This document shows positions 17,108 to 25,859 of a stretch of 64,000 nt of DNA, one piece after another. The notes under the pieces are model-generated. The model did not search any database. It saw only the letters and a program-made list of their open reading frames with translations, and was not told where the DNA came from. This DNA is from Bacillota bacterium (GTDB lineage Bacteria > Bacillota > UBA4882 > UBA8346), in assembly GCA_023401925.1 (NCBI GenBank), contig JAEXDA010000025.1:1-64000 (forward strand), given 5' to 3'. The stretch's first letter is position 1. Every line of letters begins with the position of its first letter. Position numbers and translations under genes: made by a program.

Positions 17108-18646
17108 TTATCGGATATAATAAATCGACGCCAAATCCAGTACATAAAGGGGATAGAACTTATAACCGGCGAGGTTCTTTTTCAGCAATACATTTTTCGA
17201 AGGATCCTGGATAAATACGGAAGCCGCGTCCTGGGTCAAAATCCTTTGCAACTCTTTATAGTACTTTATCTTCAAGGATTCATCCATGGTATTCACCGCT
17301 TTGTCCATGATCAGGTCATACTTGGGATTGTTGTAATTAATGAAATTGGTGGCCTCCTTGGACTGATATCTTCCCAGCAAACTTTGGGGCGACAACATGG
17401 CGGCATCCAAGGCAATCACGGTGGAGTCAAATTGGCGGTTTTTATAAACCTGATCGAGCCACACTCCCCATTCAACCTGTTTAATCGTGGCTTTGACGTT
17501 AACTTTCTTCAACTGCTCCACGATAACCTGGGCCGTATCGACATGGGTCTTATAATTGGCCGGAACCGTAATCGTGGTTTCAAATCCGGCGGCCAGTCCC
17601 GCCTGGCTTAATAATTCCTTGGCCTTCTTAATGTCGGTTTTATAGGTATTTTCCAGACCGGGTTGATAATACTTTTTAAATCCGGGAAATACGGCCGAAC
17701 CCAACCGGGTCCCCTGACCATAAGTGACCGCATCGATAATCTTTTGGGTATCAACGGCATAACTTAAAGCCTTACGCACCCGGATATCATTGTACGGCTT
17801 TCTGGCATTATTTAACGCCAGCAACTGCACTAAATTGTAGTTACCCTTGAGTACGTTATAACTCCCGGTGAGTTGTTCGACTTTATCAACGGGTATATAG
17901 GGTTCCAAATCAATGGTCCCGGCTTTTAGCTGCAAAAAAGCGGCATCTTCGTTGGCAGCCAGCTTAAAGAGGACTTTATCCAAATGCGGCAGTCCTTTTT
18001 GCCAGTATTCACTGTTTTTGGCCAAGACCACTTGCTGCTGGGGTATATACTCCACAAACTTAAAGGGGCCGGTGCCAACCGGTTTTTTATTCTGGTCTTG
18101 GTAACCTTGGGGAATAATCGCCACCGTAAAGGAAGGCAACAAATTACTGTCAGGTTTGTTTAGCGTGATGGCAACCGTTACCGGATTCTTCACCGTGACG
18201 GACTTAATATTGGAAAAGACCGGTTGATAAGGCTTCCCGGTATCTTTTCCGGCGGCTTTTTCCAGGGAGTATTTGACATCTTCGGCCGTTACCCCCTTCC
18301 CATTATGAAACTTGACCCCCGGCCTTAATTGAAAGGTGTATTGTAAAGCATCTTTGGAAATCTGGTAACTGACGGCCAGCGCCGGAATAAGGTTTCCCTT
18401 CTCATCCGGTTTCACCAGCCCTTCAAAAATATTAAAAAGGATCTCCCGGGTAGCTGCGGCGGTTGCCAAATAAGGGTCGAAAAAATCGGGTTCGGCGGTG
18501 ATGGACACTACGATGGAACCGCCTTCTCGAATGCCCGGAGATTTTGCCCCGGCGACCAATCCTGAGTTAAAAAAGATTGCCAGCACTCCTACGACTGCTA
18601 TTATTGCCATTACCATCAACCGATAATATTTTTGAGCCACAAACAT
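17108..18646 (-). CDS. oppA: Family 5 extracellular solute-binding protein (OppA/DppA type)
   Basis: A 512-residue peptide or nickel-type binding protein. A signal segment lies at about residues 8-33 (LMVMAIIAVVGVLAIFFNSG), followed by GGSIVVSITAEPDFFDPYLA and the family 5 motif FQLRPGVKFHNGKGVTAEDV near residue 105. No lipobox Cys is visible. The ATG at 18646 is very close to the GAGGAGTGA site. A GTG at 18640 has better spacing. It leads the opp operon and is preceded by a leader of about 350 bases with its own terminator. The ligand could be peptides, nickel complexes or a glycoside. Confidence 0.92.
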   Translation of the reverse strand: MFVAQKYYRLMVMAIIAVVGVLAIFFNSGLVAGAKSPGIREGGSIVVSITAEPDFFDPYLATAAATREILFNIFEGLVKPDEKGNLIPALAVSYQISKDALQYTFQLRPGVKFHNGKGVTAEDVKYSLEKAAGKDTGKPYQPVFSNIKSVTVKNPVTVAITLNKPDSNLLPSFTVAIIPQGYQDQNKKPVGTGPFKFVEYIPQQQVVLAKNSEYWQKGLPHLDKVLFKLAANEDAAFLQLKAGTIDLEPYIPVDKVEQLTGSYNVLKGNYNLVQLLALNNARKPYNDIRVRKALSYAVDTQKIIDAVTYGQGTRLGSAVFPGFKKYYQPGLENTYKTDIKKAKELLSQAGLAAGFETTITVPANYKTHVDTAQVIVEQLKKVNVKATIKQVEWGVWLDQVYKNRQFDSTVIALDAAMLSPQSLLGRYQSKEATNFINYNNPKYDLIMDKAVNTMDESLKIKYYKELQRILTQDAASVFIQDPSKNVLLKKNLAGYKFYPLYVLDLASIYYIR

Positions 18647-18811
18647 TCACTCCTCATCATTTAAATAATCCCAAAGCCAAAAGCAATGGATAGGTCTATG
18701 TGTCTATATTGGCGATTTTATTTCCCAATTGGGCACCCTCTTTCATGAAGAGAAGAAAGATGCGATGAATGTCTTAACTGCGGCTTTCAGCCGATGGTTT
18801 GAGTCTCCCGA

Positions 18812-18847
18812 ATAAAACGAAAGCCTTCCTGCAGAACAGGAAGGCGA
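18812..18847 (-). terminator. Intrinsic terminator inside the opp leader
   Basis: On the minus strand GCCTTCCT and AGGAAGGC form an 8-bp stem around seven bases, followed by TTTCGTTTTA. It lies between the predicted opp promoter and oppA with no gene upstream, which is the layout of a transcription attenuator or riboswitch expression platform. Confidence 0.7.
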
Positions 18848-18991
18848 CACGAATCGATAAGGGTACTATCAAACCCCATTAAGATAAATATCCGATTCTT
18901 CTCCCGTCTCAGTCAAATTGATCTAAGCGGAATCCATTAAAAAATATAAATAATTTCTGGAATTGTGTAGTTCCTTATTTTCCAAGGATAC

Positions 18992-19034
18992 TACCAATTT
19001 GGTATATTATAGCATAACGGTTCCCAGTTAACAA
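18992..19034 (-). promoter_or_regulatory. Predicted promoter and operator of the opp operon
   Basis: On the minus strand TTGTTA (19034-19029) and TATAAT (19011-19006) are separated by 17 bases. Directly downstream, over the expected start point, lies the palindrome TACCAA-A-TTGGTA (19004-18992). This suggests both repression at the start site and attenuation downstream. Confidence 0.6.
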
Positions 19035-19985
19035 GTGCGGACATGCCAAAGCCGGATTCCATATTTTCACTTTCATTTGCAAACCTTAGGGGGAATATGC
19101 CAATTGGGTGCCGGTTGGTATACCCAAATTTGAAGTTTGAAAACTTAAAAACCCTTTCGACGGAATGCTCACCCCTCTGTTCATTCAAAGCAGCGAGCCT
19201 CCCCCGTTTCACGGGCGATGGATTATGATTTCCTATGTTTCGCTGTTCTGAACCTTCCCCTGCTCCGGCATACGGTAGGTGGGAAGGACGGCTTCTTTGC
19301 GTAAACCGCATTTTTCATCCTGGAAGATGCGGCGGGGAAATTGCCTTCCTCCCTGAAGGCTTATATCTTTTGCAGATAATTACGGCCTATATCATTGCTT
19401 ATTCAAAGTTACTAATTTGACTTCAAACATACTGCTTCATCCATTTTACCCTTCTCTCTTTTCCCTTTTAACTTTATAACAATCCTTTTCCCTTAAGCTG
19501 CAATAATTCTTTAAGGACTGTTTGGGTTTTCCCGGGCCTTTGCCGTGATGATCCGTAGTCTGTGCAACAAGCCGATCGGCCCTCAATTTCCGGCCGTTTC
19601 CCTTTTCGAAGGGAAGGGTCAATAGGCCCAAAAACCACCCTACCTGAAAAAATATGGGCCTATTTTTCGGGTTTCGACGGTTGCGCTCCGAAGTTTAAAC
19701 ACCAAGGCGTTAAATTAAAAAAACGACGGTGATCACGGAATGAGCCACCCCCTTTTTGGCGCGACCCATTGGCTAAAAATAGCGGCATTACTATCACCAT
19801 GGCTTAGGATGGGCAGGAGGACATAAAAAATAAACCAGGATAAAAACAGCCCTCGGTTATTTGTTCATTTCTGTCGGGTTTAATACCTCACGCACACGCC
19901 ACTCTTTCATCCTCCAAATCCCCTTCATCCTGTCTCCATTAACCCTTTCATTTCTCAAAACCTTAACACAACTGTCATCAACTAA
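19035..19985. other. Gene-free stretch with no supported coding sequence
   Basis: About 950 bases between the opp promoter and the marR operator contain only short unsupported frames in all six phases. The one clear element is a hairpin at 19621-19664 (AATAGGCCCA pairing with TGGGCCTATT) followed by TTTT, a terminator-like structure with no visible gene ahead of it. Composition is more G+C-rich and less codon-like than the neighbours. It may hold a decayed gene or an unannotated RNA. Confidence 0.4.
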
Positions 19986-20007
19986 AATTTAATTTGTAGT
20001 ATAATAA

Positions 20008-20045
20008 TTCGTACGCTAATTATATGTACGAAAACAATTAGTGCG
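20008..20045. promoter_or_regulatory. Operator-like inverted repeats upstream of marR
   Basis: TTCGTAC (20008-20014) and GTACGAA (20026-20032) form an inverted repeat, interleaved with GCTAATT (20015-20021) and AATTAGTGCG (20036-20045). They overlap the A+T-rich promoter region about 45-80 bases before the marR start, as expected for MarR autoregulation. Confidence 0.6.
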
Positions 20046-20085
20046 CTTCATCGTTTAAACCCTCGCAAAAAAGGAAGGTAAAATA

Positions 20086-20568
20086 TTGAAATGCAATGAC
20101 GACATCGGATATTTGTTGAACAAAGCTGCCCGGCTGTCCAAATTGAAGGTCAATCAAAAACTAAGCGAAATCGGGCTCACTTTTCCTCAGTTTCTTGTCA
20201 TCAAACATTTAAGAAAAGCAGAGACTCCCTTCGAACGCCAATTTGCTCATACTCCGGCATCCATTGCTGAACATTTGGGTTACGACCGGCCGACAATAAC
20301 CGGCATCATCGATCGGCTGGTAAAACAGGGTTTTGTTTTGCGGGAAACCAATCCCGAGGATCGCCGCTCCCAAAACATATCCCTGACACCCAAATCAAGA
20401 GAATTAGTTCAGACAATGGAGATCTTCTTTCAAGAAGTCAATGACCACTCTTTAGCGGGGTTTCCTGATTCGGAAATCGAAATTTTCAAAAGTTATTTGC
20501 TGCGATTCATTCATAACCTGGATTGCCTTAACGACGAAAATTGCTGCAGTATCAATGATGAACATTAA
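20086..20568 (+). CDS. MarR family transcriptional regulator
   Basis: A 160-residue winged-helix regulator. The recognition region SIAEHLGYDRPTITGIIDRL (about 64-83) is followed by the wing with DRRSQNISLTPK. The start is a TTG at 20086 with AAGGAAGG seven bases upstream. The frame has no ATG nearby. A C-terminal CLNDENCCS adds three Cys of unknown role. It lies 51 bases before a MATE efflux gene and probably represses both genes until a toxic ligand or oxidant binds. This is inferred from the pairing. Confidence 0.93.
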   Translation: MKCNDDIGYLLNKAARLSKLKVNQKLSEIGLTFPQFLVIKHLRKAETPFERQFAHTPASIAEHLGYDRPTITGIIDRLVKQGFVLRETNPEDRRSQNISLTPKSRELVQTMEIFFQEVNDHSLAGFPDSEIEIFKSYLLRFIHNLDCLNDENCCSINDEH

Positions 20569-20619
20569 AGGTATTCTTGGAATTGCCACAAACTAAAAAA
20601 GAATCCATAGGAGCTTGCT

Positions 20620-22005
20620 ATGAGCGACACCGCTAGGCTAGGAGAAGCCAAACTCTCCAAATTATTAATGGAATTTTCCGTTCCGGCCATTATCGGAATG
20701 ATCGTCAATGCCCTTTATAATGTAATCGACCGGATATTTATCGGCAATAGCGCTGGTTCGCTAGGAATCGCCGCTATTACCGTAGGTTTCCCGTTGATGC
20801 TGATCCAGATGGCTTTCGGGATGCTGATCGGTCTGGGCGCTACCGCCTTGGTCTCAATCCGGCTCGGCCAGCAAAAAAAAGACGAAGCCGAACAATATAT
20901 GGGAAATGCCGTGACTCTGATCGCCATCGGCACTGTGATCCTGGTAACCTTGGGTTTGACTTTTCTGAACCCTTTGTTAAAAGTCTTCGGGGCAAGCCCG
21001 GAAGTGCTTCCCTACGCCAGGGATTACATGAGCATCATCCTTTATTGCAGTATCTTTCAAACTTTCAGTTTCGGGATGAATAATTTTATGAGGGCTGAAG
21101 GCCAGCCCGTTATCGCCATGACCACCATGTTGATCGGCGCGATTTTAAATGCGCTGCTGGCTCCATTATTCATTTTCGTGTTTCACTGGGGAATTCGCGG
21201 AGCGGCTCTAGCTACCGTATCGGCCCAAGCGGTGTCTTCCATTTGGATCGCCGCCCATTTTATCTTCGGCCGCAGCGTTCTAAAAATCCGGACCGCCAAT
21301 TTGCGATTAAAATGGGACATTGTCAAAGGAATATTGTCCATCGGTATTGCCCCCTGTGTCATGCAGTTGGCCCAATCTTTATTATTCGGCATCATGAACA
21401 ACAGCTTGTTGAAATACGGCGGCGATATCGCCATCTCCGGCATGGGAATCGTCAATAGCTTAAGTGTTCTGATCTTTTTACCAATTGTGGGATTCCAGGA
21501 AGGTTCACAGCCAATTATCGGGTATAACTATGGCGCCCAAAAATTTGACCGAGTGAAAAAAGTATTGAAGTACGCAATTTGGGCTGCAACCTCTATTGCC
21601 ACCCTGGGCTACATTATCACGCGCCTCTTTCCGGTTCAATTAATATCCTTATTTAATAGTCATGACAAAGCGTTGATCGCCTTCGGAACCCACGCCGTAG
21701 CCGTTTGCCAATTTGCTCTTCCGCTCATCGGTTTTCAAATCATCGGCGCCGGTTACTTCCAGGCAGTGGGAAAACCACTTCTATCCATGTTACTCAATTT
21801 TTCCCGGCAATTGCTGATTTTAGTGCCTTTATTGCTGATTTTACCTCATTATCTGGGCTTGCAAGGCGTTCTAATGGCACTTCCCTTGGCTGATTTTCTT
21901 TCCTTCATGTTAACCGGCTGTTTTTTGTTTATCGAGATGAAGCACCTGACCGAAAAACACCAAAAGCAGCGTCTAATGCCGCAATTAGCCGGCGAGGAAG
22001 GGTAA
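20620..22005 (+). CDS. MATE family multidrug efflux protein
   Basis: A 461-residue transporter with twelve predicted membrane helices. The N-terminal MEFSVPAIIGMIVNALYNV and IDRIFIGN are typical of MATE exporters, as are GASPEVLPYARDY near residue 130 and the repeated pattern GFQEGSQPIIGYNYGAQ near residue 300. It exports cationic drugs using a sodium or proton gradient. The ATG has TAGGAG upstream. It is co-transcribed with the preceding marR gene, which makes it the likely regulated target. It ends in a clear terminator. Confidence 0.95.
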   Translation: MSDTARLGEAKLSKLLMEFSVPAIIGMIVNALYNVIDRIFIGNSAGSLGIAAITVGFPLMLIQMAFGMLIGLGATALVSIRLGQQKKDEAEQYMGNAVTLIAIGTVILVTLGLTFLNPLLKVFGASPEVLPYARDYMSIILYCSIFQTFSFGMNNFMRAEGQPVIAMTTMLIGAILNALLAPLFIFVFHWGIRGAALATVSAQAVSSIWIAAHFIFGRSVLKIRTANLRLKWDIVKGILSIGIAPCVMQLAQSLLFGIMNNSLLKYGGDIAISGMGIVNSLSVLIFLPIVGFQEGSQPIIGYNYGAQKFDRVKKVLKYAIWAATSIATLGYIITRLFPVQLISLFNSHDKALIAFGTHAVAVCQFALPLIGFQIIGAGYFQAVGKPLLSMLLNFSRQLLILVPLLLILPHYLGLQGVLMALPLADFLSFMLTGCFLFIEMKHLTEKHQKQRLMPQLAGEEG

Positions 22006-22045
22006 TCATATTCCTTTTCTCAACTGCGCAAACCAAGTTTCTATA

Positions 22046-22083
22046 GGGGCAGTCTCAATGAATCGAGACTAGCCCTTTTTTAA
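22046..22083 (+). terminator. Terminator of the marR-MATE operon
   Basis: GGGC-A-GTCTC and GAGAC-TA-GCCC pair around an eight-base loop, followed by a run of six T residues. It starts about 40 bases after the MATE stop codon. Confidence 0.85.
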
Positions 22084-22122
22084 AATTTCTTGCTTTATCC
22101 AGAAATGCTGTAAAATATGATG

Positions 22123-22151
22123 TTGTATTTTACGAAATTTTAGGCTACAAT
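22123..22151 (+). promoter_or_regulatory. Predicted promoter of the toxin-antitoxin module
   Basis: TTGTAT (22123-22128) and TACAAT (22146-22151) are spaced by 17 bases, 33 bases before the antitoxin start. Confidence 0.6.
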
Positions 22152-22183
22152 AAAAGCAGCAAATCCATGGAGGCGCTTCAAGA

Positions 22184-22432
22184 ATGCCTAACATTAAACC
22201 GGTTTCAGACTTACGAAACTACAACGAAGTTCTTCGTTCCTGCCAAGTTGGAGAACCTGTGTTTCTCACCAAAAACGGTAGAGGACGTTATGTCCTTTTG
22301 GATATACAGGAATATGAAAAACAGCAGGCAGCAATCAAACTTTTGTCAAAATTATCCGAGGCTGAAGAAGCTATTAAATCTGGAGAAGGATGGAAATCGC
22401 TAGAGGATCTACAGAAAATACTGGAGGTTTAA
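22184..22432 (+). CDS. Phd/YefM family antitoxin
   Basis: An 82-residue antitoxin. The N-terminus (MPNIKPVSDLRNYNEVL ... GEPVFLTKNGRGRYVLLDI) is the Phd/YefM DNA-binding fold. The acidic C-terminus (EAEEAIKSGEGWKSLEDLQ) would bind and neutralise the toxin. GGAGG lies 11 bases before the ATG. It is followed after four bases by a RelE/ParE-type toxin, the standard order. It also should repress the module's own promoter. Confidence 0.92.
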   Translation: MPNIKPVSDLRNYNEVLRSCQVGEPVFLTKNGRGRYVLLDIQEYEKQQAAIKLLSKLSEAEEAIKSGEGWKSLEDLQKILEV

Positions 22433-22436
22433 GGAT

Positions 22437-22760
22437 TTGAAACTAAAAATCCGGATAAACCCCTTGGCCCTTTCCGATATGATTGAAATAAAAGCTTATA
22501 TTTTTGAGGATAATCCGGAGGCAGCCATTAAATTTGGCAATCTTCTATATTCCAAAATTGAAAATCTGGCCGATTTTCCCGAAATGGGAACTTCCCTGAA
22601 TACCAAAATTAATATCAAAACCGACTATCGCTTCATCGTTTGCGGAGTTTATCTTATATTTTATAAAATCGAAGGGGAATTCCTTTCAGTTTATCGGGTC
22701 CTTAACGGGATGAGGGATTATTTAGCCATTATTTTCGGAGAGGACATCCCAAAAAATTAA
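22437..22760 (+). CDS. RelE/ParE family toxin
   Basis: A 107-residue toxin of the RelE/ParE superfamily. The pattern LKIRINPLALSDMIEIKAYI at the N-terminus, the central FPEMGT, and YRFIVCGVYLIFYKI with YRVLNGMRDYLAIIF at the end match the ParE/RelE-like plasmid stabilisation family. The start is TTG with GGAGG upstream inside the antitoxin end. Whether it cuts mRNA or inhibits gyrase is not decided by sequence, although YRVLNGMRDY is closest to the YoeB/RelE-like branch. Confidence 0.9.
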   Translation: MKLKIRINPLALSDMIEIKAYIFEDNPEAAIKFGNLLYSKIENLADFPEMGTSLNTKINIKTDYRFIVCGVYLIFYKIEGEFLSVYRVLNGMRDYLAIIFGEDIPKN

Positions 22761-22803
22761 AAACCGGAGTCTTCCCACCAAAGGGATAGGCCCCGGTTTT
22801 TAG
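22756..22803 (+). terminator. Terminator of the toxin-antitoxin module
   Basis: TAAAAACCGG and CCGGTTTTTA pair around a loop of about 24 bases immediately after the toxin stop codon. Confidence 0.8.
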
Positions 22804-22882
22804 CGATACCGAAAAAACATCCAAGGTAAGAACCTTGGAAAAATCCATCCACGGATCTTCTATGAAAACAACGGTTCTTAGC

Positions 22883-25414
22883 CTACGCCGTGGCAATCTT
22901 ATTGGCCGCTTGCAATCCCAGTTTCTCTACAGCCAGTTCCCGCATTTTATATTTTAAAATCTTCCCGGCCGCATTCATCGGAAATTCATGCACAAAATCA
23001 ACGTAACGGGGAGTTTTATGCTTGGCCATATGGGAACGGACGAAATCCTTCAGTTCTTCCTCCGTCAATTTCTCACTTTCCTTCAAAACTACACAGGCCA
23101 TAATTTCCTCACCATACTGTTTGTCGGGTACTCCGATTACCTGGACATCCTTCACTTTGGGATGGGTATAAATAAAGTCCTCGATTTCCTTGGGATAAAT
23201 ATTCTCCCCGCCGCGGATGATCATATCCTTGATCCGGCCAGTGATTTTATAATTGCCGTTTTCATCGCGTCTGGCCAAATCACCCGTATGGAGCCATCCG
23301 TTCTCGTCAATGGCTGCGGCAGTGGCTTCCGGCATTTTATAATAACCCTTCATGATATTATACCCGCGAGCTACGAACTCACCATCCACATTATCCGGCA
23401 AATCTTCACCGCTGGCCGGGTCGACTATCTTGCATTCAACCCCCGGCAGAGCCCGGCCTACCGTATGAACCCGCACTTCCAGCGGGTCATCCACCCGGCT
23501 CTGGGTGCATCCCGGGGAAGCTTCCGTCTGGCCATAAACGATACTAATCTGAGTCATATTCATCTTCTCAACTACATCTTTCATCACCTTGATTGGACAA
23601 GGGCTGCCGGCCATTATCCCAGTCCTCATCTGAGAAAAGTCAGTCTTGGAGAAATCTTCATGCTCCAGCATAGCGATGAACATGGTGGGGACTCCATGGA
23701 AACAAGTGATTTTTTCCTGGTTAATGCAGGCCAGTGACGGTTTCGGCGAAAAATAAGGCATCGGAGACATCGTTACACCATGAGTCATCGAAGCAGTCAT
23801 GGCCAAAACCATTCCGAAGCAGTGAAACATCGGAACATGAATCATCATCCGGTCGGCTGTGGAAAGATCCATACAATCGCCGATATTCTTGCCATTATTC
23901 ACCACATTATAGTGGGTCAGCATAACACCTTTTGGAAATCCAGTCGTACCGGAAGTATATTGCATATTACAAACATCGTGGCGATTAATGGCCAGAGCCC
24001 GCCGGTAAACTTCTTCAACCGGCACCTTATCGGCCAAGGCAATCGCTTGATTCCAGGTCAGGCAACCATTTTGTTTTGAATCCACTGTAATAATATTGCG
24101 TAAAAACGGCAACCGCTTGGTGTGCAGCGGCTTTCCAGCCTCGGAGGTTTCCAGTTCCGGGCAAAGTTCCTTGATAATCCCGACATAATCGGAATCCTTA
24201 TAACCATCAATCATCACCAAGGTATGAGTATCCGATTGGCGGAGCAAATACTCGGCTTCATAAACCTTATAAGCTGTGTTTACCGTAACCAGGACCGCCC
24301 CGATTTTTGTGGCAGCCCAGAAAGTAATGTACCACTGGGGAACATTGGTGGCCCACACGGCAACATGATCACCGGGTTTTACACCCAGGGCAATCAGAGA
24401 ACGGGCAAAAGTATCAACATCTTCCCGAAACTCCGAATAGGTCCGGGTATAGTCCATCGTGGTATAACGGAAGGCATACTGGCCGGGAAACTCTTCAACC
24501 ATTCGGTCAAGCACTTGAGGGAAAGTCAAATCAATCAGCGTTTCCTTTTCCCAGATATATTGGCCGGTTCCAGCCTTATTGCTGAGCAAACGGCTTTTTC
24601 CGGAGCTTCTTTTCGTATAACGAGTCATAAATTCCGCAAAATGCGGAAAAACGATTCCGGCGTCCTCCAGATCCGGCATCCAACGTTTAACCCATTCCAG
24701 GGAAACATACCCGTCATAATTGATGGAGCGTAAAGCGAACATAAAATCGTCAATGGGCAAATCGCCCTCGCCAATCATCCGGTAACCGATTTCACCATTT
24801 TCAACGACCGAATCCTTGATATGGACGTATTTAATATAAGCGCCCAAATTTTGTACTGTTTTTCCAGGCTTCTCCCCTGCGAAGCGGTATGGATGATGAA
24901 TATCCCAGAGAGCCGCCACGGCATCACTGGCCGTTTGATCCAGCAGTTTACGGAGGCGGTCGGTGTCGGAGTACACACCGTTTGTTTCCACCAAAAGGGT
25001 TACCCCCTTCGCTTCGGCAACCGGGGCCAGCCGTTTTAACGCGGCAACGACCAACGAATCATCAACTTCCGTGTCCGGCTTGGGGTTGCGGTCGGCTAGG
25101 ATACGGACATAGGGTGTGCCTAGTTTAACGGCTAAATTGATATATTCCAGGATTTCCCGATCATTCAGGTCAGTGTTTTCGGTAAATTTCAAACAACAAC
25201 CCGATGAAAGGCAAGGAATCTCCAGGCGCAACTCGGCTAGTTTCCGGACAGTGGAAGGTAACTGATTTTCCATAAAAGGTTGGGCCTTCACGGCGAAGAT
25301 TTCTTGGCCCAGTCCGCGGATTTCAATACCGTCATAACCAAGATCCTTGGCCATTGAGTAAATATCCGTCCAATCGAAATCAGGACAACCAAGGGTTGAA
25401 AATGCAATTTTCAT
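22883..25414 (-). CDS. Fusion of a TIM-barrel sugar-phosphate isomerase-like domain and an acyl-CoA synthetase
   Basis: An 843-residue protein with two catalytic domains. Residues 1-270 are an AP-endonuclease-2/IolE-type TIM barrel, with metal-ligand type positions in LVETNGVYSD, ALWDIHHPYR, YVHIKD and YVSLEW. After a short linker (TKRSSGKSRLLSNKAG), residues 300-843 are an AMP-dependent acyl-CoA synthetase. The synthetase has the P-loop YTSGTTGFPKGVM, the YGQTEASPG motif, the HTGDLARRDENG hinge, IRGGENIYPKEIE, and the catalytic lysine in NAAGKILKYKM. ATG 25414 has AAAGGAGG seven bases upstream. A T-box leader precedes it with apparent Leu specificity. The synthetase would activate a carboxylic acid, and the barrel's reaction is unknown. 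Confidence 0.9.
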   Translation of the reverse strand: MKIAFSTLGCPDFDWTDIYSMAKDLGYDGIEIRGLGQEIFAVKAQPFMENQLPSTVRKLAELRLEIPCLSSGCCLKFTENTDLNDREILEYINLAVKLGTPYVRILADRNPKPDTEVDDSLVVAALKRLAPVAEAKGVTLLVETNGVYSDTDRLRKLLDQTASDAVAALWDIHHPYRFAGEKPGKTVQNLGAYIKYVHIKDSVVENGEIGYRMIGEGDLPIDDFMFALRSINYDGYVSLEWVKRWMPDLEDAGIVFPHFAEFMTRYTKRSSGKSRLLSNKAGTGQYIWEKETLIDLTFPQVLDRMVEEFPGQYAFRYTTMDYTRTYSEFREDVDTFARSLIALGVKPGDHVAVWATNVPQWYITFWAATKIGAVLVTVNTAYKVYEAEYLLRQSDTHTLVMIDGYKDSDYVGIIKELCPELETSEAGKPLHTKRLPFLRNIITVDSKQNGCLTWNQAIALADKVPVEEVYRRALAINRHDVCNMQYTSGTTGFPKGVMLTHYNVVNNGKNIGDCMDLSTADRMMIHVPMFHCFGMVLAMTASMTHGVTMSPMPYFSPKPSLACINQEKITCFHGVPTMFIAMLEHEDFSKTDFSQMRTGIMAGSPCPIKVMKDVVEKMNMTQISIVYGQTEASPGCTQSRVDDPLEVRVHTVGRALPGVECKIVDPASGEDLPDNVDGEFVARGYNIMKGYYKMPEATAAAIDENGWLHTGDLARRDENGNYKITGRIKDMIIRGGENIYPKEIEDFIYTHPKVKDVQVIGVPDKQYGEEIMACVVLKESEKLTEEELKDFVRSHMAKHKTPRYVDFVHEFPMNAAGKILKYKMRELAVEKLGLQAANKIATA

Positions 25415-25815
25415 GTTGTTTCCTCCTTTTGCGTTCGCGCGCATAAACGGCCTTGGGGACACGTTTAATTTACGATCTAAGTTATAAAAAAAGCTTCCAT
25501 CTCCGTGCATTTCTGCATGAGACGAAAGCTTTTAACTTCCGTGGTACCACTCCGTTTTGGCAAGGTGTTACAAATACGCTCGCCCACTTGACGGCATCCG
25601 GAAAAAACGAATGCCTTCTCTTGATAACGGTAAGCAACCGGCCGGACTTACTTGCCATCATCATCTACCATGGCTTTCAGACGACTGCTCCTGGGTGAGT
25701 TCACAACGGTTAAGCCACACTGTTTCGCACCAACCAACAGCTCTCTCTAGCAACTTTATGGGTTTATGACCCTTATTCCAATGTGTATTCCCAATCAATG
25801 CATTTGGAGTATTTT
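25415..25815 (-). promoter_or_regulatory. T-box leader, apparent specifier CTC (Leu)
   Basis: Read on the minus strand, the leader has the stem I distal signature AGAGAGCTG with TTGGTTGGTGCGAA, then GTGAA-CTC-ACCC, where the specifier codon is expected (CTC at 25699-25697). The conserved T-box GGAGTGGTACCACGGAAG lies at 25554-25537, and a terminator at about 25533-25484 ends in TTTTTTTA. The promoter is TTGACG (25849-25844), 17 bases, TAGAAT (25826-25821). Uncharged tRNA-Leu would favour antitermination and expression of the downstream fusion gene. The T-box is certain, the codon assignment is by pattern. Confidence 0.9.
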
Positions 25816-25859
25816 GAGAAATTCTATCAAATTTTAGCCTCTGCGTCAAGGTACTTTGA

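Noticed and set aside
17051..17611. Plus-strand frame of 186 residues over oppA and oppB
   Set aside because: It crosses the boundary of two well-supported minus-strand genes and has no ribosome binding site.
18991..19631. Short frames of 61-106 residues in the 1.4-kb gap
   Set aside because: None has a ribosome binding site or family resemblance, and they occur on both strands at random.
22988..24733. Two plus-strand frames of 249 and 203 residues in the fusion gene
   Set aside because: Antisense shadows of the acyl-CoA synthetase gene, with no start signals.
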